64,000 nucleotides of DNA from Gordonia sediminis (GTDB lineage Bacteria; Actinomycetota; Actinomycetes; Mycobacteriales; Mycobacteriaceae), in assembly GCA_004193205.1 (NCBI GenBank), contig RZUM01000012.1, positions 62,001 through 126,000 on the forward strand. Reading direction: 5' to 3'. Shown here piece after piece: positions 7,894 to 16,525 of this stretch (its first letter is position 1; the number at the start of each line of letters is the position of its first letter). Under the pieces are notes generated by a model that saw only the letters and a list, made by a program, of their open reading frames with translations, searched no databases and had not been told where the DNA came from. Made by a program: the position numbers and the translations under genes.

Positions 7894-8892
7894 ATGCGTC
7901 AGTCGAGAACGCCATCACCGCAGGGCGTCATGTTGCTCGCGCCGGAGCTCCGTGAGGCGGCCAGGAATCTTGATGTCTACCAGTACCTTCCCGACACCAT
8001 CGACGGCGAGCGCACCCGGGTTGCCCAGCTCGACGCGGCCCGGGCCGAGACCGCCGATGTGTCCGGAGTGGATATCGAGGATCGGGACGTCATCGGTCCG
8101 GGCGGAGGCAGGCTCAAGGTGCGCGTCTATCGTGGAACGACTGCCGAGTCGGCACCGGCGGTGCTGTACGCGCACGGAGGGGGTTTCGTCAGCGGGAACC
8201 TCGACACGGACTTCGCCGCATGTGCCGAACTGGCCCGCGCCGCGGACTGTGCGGTCGTGTCGGTCGACTACCGACTGGCGCCCGAGCATCCCTTCCCGGC
8301 GCCGGTTGAGGACTTCGAGTCGGCGTTCTACGGCATGGTCGAGGCATCGTCTGATTTCGGGATCGACCCGGAGCGGGTGGCGGTGATGGGTCGTGGCGCC
8401 GGGGCCTGCCTTGCGGCGCTGATCGCCCACCGCGACTTCGATTCCCGAGGGCCGGATCTGCTGCTGCAAGTGTTACATCAGCCGATGCTCGACGTCGACG
8501 CCTCGCGCTCACGAGAGCTGTTCGCTCGAAGCCCGGGGGTGACCGGCGAGAACGTCGCCCGTAGCTGGTCTGCCTATCTCGGTGCGCATCCGGCCGGCGA
8601 GGCGAGCGTGCCGGCGTATCGGCAGAACCTGGAAGGTGTGACGCCCTGCTTGATCAGCGCGGCGGAGATCGATCCGTGCCGAGACGAGGCGGTCGCATAT
8701 GCAACCCGCCTGCTCGGGGCGTACGTCCCCACCGAGCTGCATCTCGTTGCGTCGACCTTCCATGGCTTCGATACGGCAGTCCCCGACTGGGAGGTGTCGG
8801 TGGCAACGCGACAGCTCCACGCGCGCATGCTCCGGCGCTCTTTCGCGGTGCCGATGTCGAAGCGTCCGAACCTGTTCGAGGCATTCGCCTGA
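7894..8892 (+). CDS. HSL-type alpha/beta-hydrolase homologue lacking the nucleophilic serine
   Basis: Product of 332 residues from the ATG at 7894 (GGAGGAG 10 nt upstream; an earlier ATG at 7828 has no ribosome site). The oxyanion-hole motif HGGGF (94-98), DYRLAPEHPFP (125-135) and the acid and base regions (DPCRDE; STFHGFD) of hormone-sensitive-lipase-type esterases are present. The nucleophile elbow, normally GDSAG, reads GRGAG (166-170): Gly replaces Ser 168. Ordinary ester hydrolysis should therefore be lost. It may be a binding protein, a lyase-like derivative, or decaying. Under the dyad at 7793-7813. Confidence 0.82.
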   Translation: MRQSRTPSPQGVMLLAPELREAARNLDVYQYLPDTIDGERTRVAQLDAARAETADVSGVDIEDRDVIGPGGGRLKVRVYRGTTAESAPAVLYAHGGGFVSGNLDTDFAACAELARAADCAVVSVDYRLAPEHPFPAPVEDFESAFYGMVEASSDFGIDPERVAVMGRGAGACLAALIAHRDFDSRGPDLLLQVLHQPMLDVDASRSRELFARSPGVTGENVARSWSAYLGAHPAGEASVPAYRQNLEGVTPCLISAAEIDPCRDEAVAYATRLLGAYVPTELHLVASTFHGFDTAVPDWEVSVATRQLHARMLRRSFAVPMSKRPNLFEAFA

Positions 8893-8894
8893 CC

Positions 8895-8909
8895 CCGACC
8901 GCGGGTCGG
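8895..8909. terminator. Short hairpin between convergent hydrolase genes
   Basis: CCGACC-GCG-GGTCGG gives a 6-bp GC stem with a 3-base loop just after the stop at 8892 and before the convergent stop at 8949. It is a weak candidate bidirectional terminator without a T-tract. Confidence 0.3.
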
Positions 8910-8948
8910 CGGTGAGCCCCGCGGACCAGTGTCACGGACGGTCCACAT

Positions 8949-9938
8949 TCAGGCCGGCCGGCAGGTGAGTCCCCGCTGCAGCGCGGCGTGCAGGTCGCGC
9001 AGGTGACTTCGGCTGATCTGCGCCCCGGGCACCATGGTGTATCCGTGGTAGCCGCCCGGATACACGTGAAGTTCCACCGGAACACCGTCGCGGATGAGTC
9101 GCGACGCGTAGATGATGTCCTCGTCCACGAAAAGGTCGATGGAACCCACGCAGAGATATGTGGGGGGAAGTCCCTCGGCCGATTCGACGCGGGCCGCGGC
9201 CGCATAAGCGGGCACATCCGGGCTTCCGAGGGCGTCGCCCAGGTAGGACTGCCACCCGAACCTGTTGTCATCCGGAGTCCAGATGAACTCCCCTGCATAG
9301 GGATTTGGGTCGGTCGCGGTCGCCGTCCGATCATCGAGCATGGGATAGACCAGCGCCTGGAACGCCACCGGGTGTTCGCCGCGATCTCGTGCAAGGACAG
9401 ACAACGATGCGGCGAGGCCACCTCCGGCACTCGAACCGCCGACGCCGATCCGCTCCGGATCGATACCCAGCGACGCGGCCTCACGATGCATCCACGTCAA
9501 CACCGTGTAGCAGTCGTCGAGTGCCCCCGGGTACGCGGTCTCCGGCGCCAAACGATAGTCGACGGAGACCACGACGGTTCCGGTGACCGACGCGATCTGG
9601 GCGCAGGTCGCGTCGTCGTCGTCGGCGGAACCGAGGATGAAACCGCCCGCATGCATCCACACCATGCCCGCCGCAGGCCCGACGGCCTCGCGGGGTTCGT
9701 ACTGCAGCACACGGACATCGGGTCCACCCTGCGAACCCGCGATCCGACGCTCCGTCACGATCACGTCGGGAAACAGCTCGGTGGCCGACGGTCGTGCCGA
9801 CATGGATTGGCGCAGGCGTTCTCTGATGGTGGGCAGCGACTCGACGGTGAACTCGAACGGTGGGTACACCTCGAGAGGAGCTGCGATCTCCGGATCGACC
9901 AGGTGCCGGGAGCGGAAGGTCGTGGCATTGCTGCCCAT
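8949..9938 (-). CDS. HSL-type alpha/beta-hydrolase (esterase) next to BVMO
   Basis: Product of 329 residues from the ATG at 9938. Complete hydrolase set: HAGGF oxyanion motif (96-100, a variant of HGGGF), nucleophile GSSAG (168-172, Ser 170), acid in CVGSIDLFVDED and base in YPGGYHGYT. It starts 14 bp after the stop of the Baeyer-Villiger monooxygenase gene, so they form one transcription unit. The BVMO makes an ester or lactone from a ketone and this enzyme would open it, as in cyclic-ketone degradation. Substrate not determined. Confidence 0.87.
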   Translation of the reverse strand: MGSNATTFRSRHLVDPEIAAPLEVYPPFEFTVESLPTIRERLRQSMSARPSATELFPDVIVTERRIAGSQGGPDVRVLQYEPREAVGPAAGMVWMHAGGFILGSADDDDATCAQIASVTGTVVVSVDYRLAPETAYPGALDDCYTVLTWMHREAASLGIDPERIGVGGSSAGGGLAASLSVLARDRGEHPVAFQALVYPMLDDRTATATDPNPYAGEFIWTPDDNRFGWQSYLGDALGSPDVPAYAAAARVESAEGLPPTYLCVGSIDLFVDEDIIYASRLIRDGVPVELHVYPGGYHGYTMVPGAQISRSHLRDLHAALQRGLTCRPA

Positions 9939-9952
9939 GTTCGTGTCCGATC

Positions 9953-11596
9953 TCACGCCGAGGCCTGCGCGATCTGCGCGGTGGCGGTGTCGGTGAGTGT
10001 GAAGCCGGTGTAGCCTTCCGCGGCCACCTTGTCGCATCGTTCACGGAACGGCCCGATGCCACCGGCATAGGGCATGAACACGCGTGCCTTGCCGGGCACG
10101 TTGGCGCCCAGGTACCAGGAGTTCGCCTTGACGAACATCGTGCGGGACGCCACATCGTTGACCTCGTCCACCCAGGCGTTCTGTGCATCGAGGTCTGCCT
10201 CGATCCGCGAAATACCCTGTTCTTCTGCGTGACTGAGCAGATCACACATCCAATCGACGTGTTGCTCGATGGACACGATCACATTGACCAGCACCGATGG
10301 GCTGCCCGGACCGGTGATCATGAACATGTTCGGGAACTGTGCGCTCGCGATACCGAGGTATGTGCGGGGACCGGCGGCCCATTCATCGCGGAGCCGGAGT
10401 CCGTTGACACCTCGGATGTTGATCGCGGTCAGAGCCCCGGTCATCGCGTCGTAGCCCGTGGCGAAGATGATCACGTCGAGCTCGTACTCGTTGCCCCCGG
10501 CGACGATTCCGCGTTCGGTGATGCGTTCGATCGGATTGTCGCGGACGTCCACGAGGGATACGTTGTCGCGGTTGTACGTGGCGTAGTAGTCGGTGCCGAG
10601 GCAGATGCGCTTTGCCCCGATCGGGTAGCCGTGCGGTGTGAGTGACTCGGCCGTGTCCGGGTCGGCGACGATATCGCGGATGCGTTCGCGGACGAAGGAT
10701 GCGAGGACGGCATTGGCGTCCTCGTTCCGGGAGGTGTCGGTGAAGGCGGTCATGAACATCGTCCCGCCGTTCTCCCACCGACGGTTCATCTCGGCGCGCC
10801 CGACGTCGTCGGGTAGGGACAGGACACTGCCGATGGGCGGTACGATCGGCACACCCGACGGAGAGACCTTGCAGATGGCGCGGTAACGGCGATAGTTCTC
10901 CTTGACCTCATCGATCTCCTCGGTGGCGAGGGGACGATTGCCTGCGGGGAGTGTGAAATGCGGGGTCCGCTGGAATACGGTCAGGGTCTTGGCGTCTCGT
11001 GCGATCTCCGGGATCGCCTGGATACCTGACGAACCCGTGCCGATGACCGCGACGCGGAGACCGTCGAAGTCAACGCGGTCCCGCGGCCAGTGACCGGTAT
11101 GGAGGATGCGTCCGCCGAACGATTCGATACCCTCGAAATCCGGGATGCGCGCTTCCGACAGACATCCCACCGCGGTGATCAGATAGGTCGCTGCCACCGT
11201 CTCGCCGCGATCGGTGGTCACCAGCCAGCGGTTGTTCGACTCGTCGAAAGTCGCTTCGGCGACCGAGGTCTCGAAGGTGATCGAACGCCGCAGATCGAAC
11301 TTGTCCGCGACATGGTTCGCGTAGGCGAGGATCTCGGGCTGTGTTGGGTAGCGCTCGGTCCAGGTCCACTCCTGCTCCAGCTCTTCGGAGAACGAGTAGG
11401 AGTAGAACACGGACTCGACATCGCAGCGCGCTCCCGGGTACGTATTCCAGTACCAGGTCCCGCCCACATCGTCCGCGCGGTCGAAGACCCGGGTCGAGTA
11501 GCCGAATTCGTCGCGCAGACGGTGCAGCGCATACATTCCTGCGAATCCCGCCCCGATGATGACGGCGTCTGCGGTGTCGGTGATTTCGGTGGCCAT
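9953..11596 (-). CDS. Type I Baeyer-Villiger flavin monooxygenase
   Basis: Product of 547 residues, typical for cyclohexanone-monooxygenase-like enzymes. FAD Rossmann motif GAGFAG (15-20), the BVMO fingerprint F-x-G-x3-H-x3-W-P at 160-171 (FGGRILHTGHWP), and NADPH motif GTGSSG (186-191). It inserts oxygen next to a carbonyl using NADPH and O2, giving an ester or lactone. GGAGGG lies 6 nt before the ATG. Upstream on the same strand is a PucR-type regulator; downstream is the esterase. The trio forms a compact ketone-cleavage cassette. Confidence 0.92.
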   Translation of the reverse strand: MATEITDTADAVIIGAGFAGMYALHRLRDEFGYSTRVFDRADDVGGTWYWNTYPGARCDVESVFYSYSFSEELEQEWTWTERYPTQPEILAYANHVADKFDLRRSITFETSVAEATFDESNNRWLVTTDRGETVAATYLITAVGCLSEARIPDFEGIESFGGRILHTGHWPRDRVDFDGLRVAVIGTGSSGIQAIPEIARDAKTLTVFQRTPHFTLPAGNRPLATEEIDEVKENYRRYRAICKVSPSGVPIVPPIGSVLSLPDDVGRAEMNRRWENGGTMFMTAFTDTSRNEDANAVLASFVRERIRDIVADPDTAESLTPHGYPIGAKRICLGTDYYATYNRDNVSLVDVRDNPIERITERGIVAGGNEYELDVIIFATGYDAMTGALTAINIRGVNGLRLRDEWAAGPRTYLGIASAQFPNMFMITGPGSPSVLVNVIVSIEQHVDWMCDLLSHAEEQGISRIEADLDAQNAWVDEVNDVASRTMFVKANSWYLGANVPGKARVFMPYAGGIGPFRERCDKVAAEGYTGFTLTDTATAQIAQASA

Positions 11597-11711
11597 GGCA
11601 GTCCCTCCGTGATACGCGTTCCTGCCAGCATCGCCCGCTCATGTGATCTGTGTCATCGGCCAGTTGGCGGAACCTTCTCGCCAGATGGATAGGAGACCTG
11701 CGGGGCACCCC

Positions 11712-12923
11712 TCAGAACAGCGACCGCGAAGCGAAGAGGCGATGGACCGTGAGAGTCAGCAGGAGCCGCGCTCGCCCATACGGTTCGGTGCAGGAGAATC
11801 CGAGAACCCGCTCCGCGCGCTCGACGCGGTGGGCGACGGAGTTGTGATGCAGGTGGACGATGCGCGCGGCCTGTCGCAGTGAGTCGGTCGACGCCACAGC
11901 CAGGAGGGTCTCGAGGATGTCCGGGCTCGACTGTGTACGCAGTTCCTCGAGGCGCTGGACGTCCGCGATACGCGCCATTCCCTCCGGCGTCAGTTCCTCG
12001 GCCAACAGTTCATAGCACCCCAGTTCGGTGGCGTCGACGAAGACGGATGCGGCGGGACGCGGGGGTGCATCCGCGGTGCTGGGCAGGGCGAAGCGGAGTG
12101 CGTTCTTTGCCCGTCGCCACGAGTCCGGTGCCGCCAAGGCCGGCCGCGATGGCATGTAGCCTCCCCGGACTCCCGTCGGTACCGTGATCTGTCCGAACGC
12201 GTCGAAATCGGTGGCGAGCACAAGATGTACCCGATCGAGTCGGGTGTGGTGGACCGAATCCGAAATGGCCCGCACCTGGTGGACGATCCGGTCGACATCT
12301 GGGGCCGGACCAAGAAACGCCATCACGGCGACCGAGCGCGACGCCGCGATCCTGAGTCTGCCGATCGGGCCCATGCGATCCTCGTCGGACAGATCCCCGT
12401 CGACGACGGCACGGATGTCCGATGCGAGGGTGCGGGTGCCGGCGCGCAGACCGGCGATCGTCACGGTCGCGGCGATCCTGGCCAGGGCCGTGTCGATCGG
12501 AGACGGCATGTGCCACACAGAAAGATCGGCCGACCACGAGTCGGGGATCACGGAGTCATACCCCTGCGCGGGCGAGATCCAGATCCGCCATCCGTCTCCA
12601 AGCTCTCGGTATCCTGCAGCCGGCGAGCCGGTCTCGTCATCATCGCCGGCAGCGGTCGTCCCGTCCGGACGAGCCACGACGGTTCGGTCCGCGGTGTCCA
12701 GACCTACGGCGGCGCCGAGTGCGATGGCCGCACGAGCGACCGCGACCTCGGGAGTGATCGTGTCATCGACCAGCAGCTCGTCCAAGGACGTGAGCGCCGC
12801 GAAGAACCGGAGGTGATCGTGAGTGCTGCTCATGCTCGTGTCTTTGTCGGGGAGACCGCCACCACCCATGCTAGTCGGCGCGGATCGTTCGCTACACGGA
12901 GGTCTCGAACCGTGCTGGTTCAT
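11712..12923 (-). CDS. PucR/CdaR-type transcriptional regulator
   Basis: Product of up to 403 residues; a later ATG at 12833 (MSSTHDHLRFF) is an alternative start that removes a low-complexity leader. The C-terminal about 60 residues form the PucR helix-turn-helix (RQAARIVHLHHNSVAHRVER, then LLLTLTVHRL). The middle is a weakly conserved GGDEF-like/CdaR sensor region. Such regulators usually activate neighbouring catabolic genes in response to a metabolite. It lies 115 bp upstream of the BVMO-esterase unit on the same strand, so it is the likely local regulator. Confidence 0.8.
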   Translation of the reverse strand: MNQHGSRPPCSERSAPTSMGGGGLPDKDTSMSSTHDHLRFFAALTSLDELLVDDTITPEVAVARAAIALGAAVGLDTADRTVVARPDGTTAAGDDDETGSPAAGYRELGDGWRIWISPAQGYDSVIPDSWSADLSVWHMPSPIDTALARIAATVTIAGLRAGTRTLASDIRAVVDGDLSDEDRMGPIGRLRIAASRSVAVMAFLGPAPDVDRIVHQVRAISDSVHHTRLDRVHLVLATDFDAFGQITVPTGVRGGYMPSRPALAAPDSWRRAKNALRFALPSTADAPPRPAASVFVDATELGCYELLAEELTPEGMARIADVQRLEELRTQSSPDILETLLAVASTDSLRQAARIVHLHHNSVAHRVERAERVLGFSCTEPYGRARLLLTLTVHRLFASRSLF

Positions 12924-12996
12924 GGTTCCGTCCTCGGTCGCCGTTGCGGCGATGCCCGTCGCGGCCGCAGATGAACGGTGCGAGCAGGATCAGCGG

Positions 12997-14541
12997 TCAC
13001 CTGGAGGAGCCGGCGGAGCCGAGGTGTCGACGCAGGACGAACTTCTGGACCTTGCCACTCGGCGTCCGTGGGAACTCGGCCAACTCGTGCAGTTCTTCGG
13101 GCCACTTCTGCTTCGCCAGGCCGACCTCGGCGAAGTGGGCTCGCATCTCCGCCATGGTGGGTAGGTCGTGCTGGGGTTTGAGCCGCAAGATCGCGGCGGC
13201 GTGTTCTCCGAACCGCTCATCCGGTACGGCCACCACCGCCGCCTCGGCCACGCATGGCAGCGTCAGCAGGGCCTCTTCGACCTCCAGCGCACTGATGTTC
13301 TCGCCGCCGCGAATAATGATGTCCGACTTGCGATCACTGATCGTAAGGAAGCCATCTTCGTCGAGATGTCCGATGTCGCCGGTGTGGTACCAACCCTCAT
13401 CGTCGAAAGCCTTGGCGTTCAGGTCGGGATCGGTGTAACCGATGCACAGGTCGGGACCTCGACTGATGATCTCGCCGTCCTCGGCGATCTTGATCTCGAC
13501 ACCCGGGAGCGCATTGCCGTCGGTGTGGATGCGCTTGTGGTCGGGCACCTCGCGCATCGAACCGCTGATCGACGGATGCTCGGTGCTTCCGTAGGATCGT
13601 GCGGTCGAGATCCCGATGCGCTCCAATCGTTCGGCCACCGCGACCGGCACGGCCGAGCCACCCATCGTCGCATAGCGGATGAGGTCCCTATGCCGGTCGG
13701 TGAAATCGGGATGGTCGATGAGGCTGACGAAATAGAACGGCACGCCACCGCCGACCGAGAGTTCCTCCTCGGCGATGAGCGAGAGCACCCTCTCGGTGTT
13801 CCACACATCGACCATGCAGATCTGCTTCGCGTTGAGCAGCGGGACGAGTAGGGCGCTGAGCATGCCGATGAAGTGTCCGACCGGCGCCGCGATGATGGTG
13901 GCGGCCTGGTCGGCCGGCATCATCGCGGCCAACTGCCGTGCCTCGAAGCCGAGTGACCGGTGGCTGTGGACGACTCCCTTGGGGTTGCTGGTGGTGCCGG
14001 AGGTGAAGGCGATGACCGCAGGAGACGCGGGATCGACATCCGCGTTGCCGAGGATCTCCTCGGACTCAAGCAGATCATCGAAGTCTCGGCCGACGACTCC
14101 CACGATGGGCACATCGGCGTAGACGTCGGGGTCGTACCGAAGACTGCCGAACTCTTCGGCGGTGATGAAGACCTTGGGCTGCATGGTGTCGAGGATGAAG
14201 CCGACTTCCTTGCGGCCGTAGATGTGGACGATCGGCACCACCACGGCGCCGAGGATGGTCGATGCCCAGAAGACGGCGGCGGCCTCCATCCAGTTGGGGA
14301 GTTGGAATGCCACCACATCTCCTTGTCGCACCCCTCGCGCACGAAGCCCGCCGGCGAGTTTCCGTGCAACACCGTGGACTTCGCGGATCGTTCCCGTCCA
14401 TGGTCGGACATCGGAATGGACCGCGAACCGGAGGTCGGGGTTTGCGTCGAGGCCACGCACCACGAGGTCACCGAGGCTGTCCAGCGTCCACCATCCGTGT
14501 GCTTCGTAGCGTGTGACCAGTTCATCGGGAATAGTTCGCAT
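12997..14541 (-). CDS. Acyl-CoA synthetase (AMP-binding, FadD family)
   Basis: Product of 514 residues from the ATG at 14541 (GAGGA 8 nt before; upstream in-frame codons lack homology). ANL-type motifs: AFTSGTTSNPKG P-loop, YGSTEHP, GWYHTGDIGHLDEDGF, SDIIIRGGENIS and the C-terminal PSGKVQK lysine. The N-terminal DELVTRYEAHGWWTLDSLGD resembles cyclohexanecarboxylate-CoA-ligase-like enzymes. Activates a carboxylic acid to acyl-CoA; substrate unknown. Divergent from the TetR gene at 14733, which probably represses it. Confidence 0.87.
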   Translation of the reverse strand: MRTIPDELVTRYEAHGWWTLDSLGDLVVRGLDANPDLRFAVHSDVRPWTGTIREVHGVARKLAGGLRARGVRQGDVVAFQLPNWMEAAAVFWASTILGAVVVPIVHIYGRKEVGFILDTMQPKVFITAEEFGSLRYDPDVYADVPIVGVVGRDFDDLLESEEILGNADVDPASPAVIAFTSGTTSNPKGVVHSHRSLGFEARQLAAMMPADQAATIIAAPVGHFIGMLSALLVPLLNAKQICMVDVWNTERVLSLIAEEELSVGGGVPFYFVSLIDHPDFTDRHRDLIRYATMGGSAVPVAVAERLERIGISTARSYGSTEHPSISGSMREVPDHKRIHTDGNALPGVEIKIAEDGEIISRGPDLCIGYTDPDLNAKAFDDEGWYHTGDIGHLDEDGFLTISDRKSDIIIRGGENISALEVEEALLTLPCVAEAAVVAVPDERFGEHAAAILRLKPQHDLPTMAEMRAHFAEVGLAKQKWPEELHELAEFPRTPSGKVQKFVLRRHLGSAGSSR

Positions 14542-14732
14542 GGAGTGTCCTCGATCGTGGGTGGCGAGAGGGAGATGAGGTGCATGTTGCCAAATACGTT
14601 GGACGGCAGCCAGTATTCGACATTGGTCTCTGTGTGGTGTCGATGCAGTTGTCGAGTTGGGCGCGGGTGAACATGTCAACTGTTACACTTACTGGAACAT
14701 GCACCGGTCCTCGACGCAAGGGGTGAATTCTG
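14542..14732. promoter_or_regulatory. Divergent promoter region between FadD and TetR
   Basis: The region contains a near-perfect dyad TGTTACA-CTTAC-TGGAACA at 14681-14699 (6 of 7 arm positions pair), 33 bp before the TetR start, and a direct repeat GAACATG at 14669 and 14695. Position and symmetry suit a TetR autoregulatory operator shared with the divergent FadD gene. Confidence 0.4.
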
Positions 14733-15467
14733 GTGAGCCCAACGAACGCGAGGAAGGGTGCGCAACGTCCCCGACGCGAGCGGGGTTCTATCTCGGTGAA
14801 CGAGATCATCGATGGCGCATTCGAACTCGCGAGTGACGTCACCGTCGACAACTTGAGCATGCCGATGCTCGCCAAGCGGCTCGATCTGGGCGTGACCAGC
14901 ATCTATTGGCATTTCCGCAGCAAAGACCGCCTGCTCGACGCCATGACCGAGCGGGCGATCGATGAGTTCGATGCGGCCATGCCGATCATCGGTCCCGACG
15001 AGGGCTGGCAGAGAGCATTGTGTTCGTATGCTCGCAGCATGCGGACCCTGTTCCGAGACCGCCCGGTTCTGTGCGACCTGCTGGTCGTTCGACCGGAGAG
15101 CCTGGCAATGCAGGTCAATCGCCCTGCATGCGGCCGACTCGAGGCGGTGATAGCCATGCTGGTCGATGTGGGCTTCACCCCTGCAGCCGCGCTCGACGTC
15201 TTCTTGTCGATCTCGGTCCACACGCGTGGTGTCGTCATGGTCGAGCGCAGACAGGATCTCGCCGGCGGAGAGTCGGTGGGTATTTCGATCGACAATCTGG
15301 ATGTTGAGGCGATGCCATATCTGACACGCCTTTTCGCCGAGGATCGCCCCGTGGGTGAGGTCATCGACCGCATCTTCGAACTGGGGCTCGACGCATTGAT
15401 CGATCGTGCCGACAGGACTCTCGCCTCCGCGGTGGCGGGTACGACCGGCGAGCGTCGGGTGTCGTGA
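14733..15467 (+). CDS. TetR-family transcriptional regulator
   Basis: Product of 244 residues from a GTG start (AAGGGGTG upstream). The N-terminal helix-turn-helix lies around residues 28-68: NLSMPMLAKRLDLGVTSIYW, then HFRSKDRLLDAM. The C-terminal domain binds an unknown ligand. It is clearly paralogous to the convergent TetR at 15504-16250, sharing IDEII/VNEII, NLSMPMLAK and LGVTSIYWHFRSKD. Divergent from the FadD at 12997-14541, its probable target. Confidence 0.87.
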   Translation: MSPTNARKGAQRPRRERGSISVNEIIDGAFELASDVTVDNLSMPMLAKRLDLGVTSIYWHFRSKDRLLDAMTERAIDEFDAAMPIIGPDEGWQRALCSYARSMRTLFRDRPVLCDLLVVRPESLAMQVNRPACGRLEAVIAMLVDVGFTPAAALDVFLSISVHTRGVVMVERRQDLAGGESVGISIDNLDVEAMPYLTRLFAEDRPVGEVIDRIFELGLDALIDRADRTLASAVAGTTGERRVS

Positions 15468-15503
15468 ACCGACATCCGTGCACCGGCGACGGGCGGTGGG
15501 GTC

Positions 15504-16250
15504 CTATCGCGCCGACCGGGCGGCGGCGCTGCCGTCGGCCGAGCGCCGGGTTCCTTTGGTCGCTCGCAACACACGCTTGGCGCGGTCGATGAGAGCCTCG
15601 ACGCCGATGTCGAAGGAGCGATCGGCCGTCGTGTCGATGGGATATCCGTCGTTGACCAGCTCCGACAGGATCGGCATGGTTCCGGGGTCGGTGATCGCCG
15701 AGTAGTCGACCGTCGCCTCGGTGAGGTGTCTCGTTCGCTCGGTCATGGCGAGCGCACGTGCGAAGACCACGATAGAGTAGTACGTGTCCAGCGCGTCGTC
15801 CGCAGTGAATCCTGCCTCGACCAGCACCGAGAGCGCACTCTCGAGGCGTTCGCACGTGACGCGGTCGTTGTCGATGCCGTTGGCCGATGGGCGCATGATC
15901 AGCAGATCGCACATGACGGGATTGGCGCGGAAGATGTCGCGCATCGCGTACGCATACGTGCGAAGCCCCGAGTACCATTTCTCGTCCACGATCGTCGGCA
16001 TCGCCGCGTTGAATTCCTGCAGTGCACGATCGGTCATCGCCGCGATCAACGCATCCTTGCTCCGGAAATGCCAGTAGATGCTGGTCACACCCAGGTCGAG
16101 CTTCTTGGCGAGCATAGGCATGCTGAGATTCTCGAGGGTTACCTCGGAAGCGAGTGTGAAAGCGCCATTGATGATTTCGTCGATGGAGATCGAGCCGCGA
16201 ACTCGCCGCTTCTTGGCGGTGGTCCCCGTCTTCTTTGCCGGTTGCGTCAA
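15504..16250 (-). CDS. TetR-family transcriptional regulator (paralogue of the convergent neighbour)
   Basis: Product of 248 residues with a lysine-rich N-terminal tail (KKTGTTAKKRRVRG) before the helix-turn-helix SMPMLAKKLDLGVTSIYW and HFRSKDALIAAM. The C-terminal domain aligns along its whole length with that of the convergent TetR at 14733 (RANPVMCDLLIMRPS against RDRPVLCDLLVVRPE; GVEALIDRAKRVL against GLDALIDRADRTL). The two genes end 36 bp apart tail to tail, which suggests inverted duplication followed by divergence. Its target may be the amidohydrolase/thioesterase region to the right. Confidence 0.87.
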   Translation of the reverse strand: MTQPAKKTGTTAKKRRVRGSISIDEIINGAFTLASEVTLENLSMPMLAKKLDLGVTSIYWHFRSKDALIAAMTDRALQEFNAAMPTIVDEKWYSGLRTYAYAMRDIFRANPVMCDLLIMRPSANGIDNDRVTCERLESALSVLVEAGFTADDALDTYYSIVVFARALAMTERTRHLTEATVDYSAITDPGTMPILSELVNDGYPIDTTADRSFDIGVEALIDRAKRVLRATKGTRRSADGSAAARSAR

Positions 16251-16479
16251 CGTGACCCCCTACAGGCGGTGTGCTGGCTTGAACTGCGAGCCTAACACTC
16301 GATTGACGAGGGGATTCGTAGGAGGAGGGTCGGGCGACGGGGCCGTGGATCGGGATGGTCCGGCGGGTCGATGCAGGCCGGTGGGCGTTCGAGTGCCATT
16401 ACGGTTGCGGTGACCGTGGCCGTTACAGTCGGCCGTGCCCCGCGCTCGCGGCTTGGTCGCGTCAGGGCGCCAGGCACCG

Positions 16480-16511
16480 CGAACGCCCAGGTCGTCGGAC
16501 CTGGGCGTTCG
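16480..16511 (-). terminator. Perfect 14-bp stem hairpin after amidohydrolase gene
   Basis: CGAACGCCCAGGTC at 16480-16493, a 4-base loop, and its exact complement at 16498-16511. It lies 15 bp beyond the stop (16526) of the minus-strand amidohydrolase. GC-rich stem, no T-tract, as usual for actinobacterial intrinsic terminators. The remaining stretch 16251-16479 contains no gene that I can support; an imperfect repeat of TTACGGTTGCGG type lies around 16395-16430. Confidence 0.7.
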
Positions 16512-16525
16512 GCGCGAGTGGTGGT

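Noticed and set aside
16395-16430. Short tandem repeat of about 12 bp (ACGGTTGCGGTG-like)
   Set aside because: Only about two and a half imperfect copies with no gene or structure attached; too weak to list as a repeat feature.
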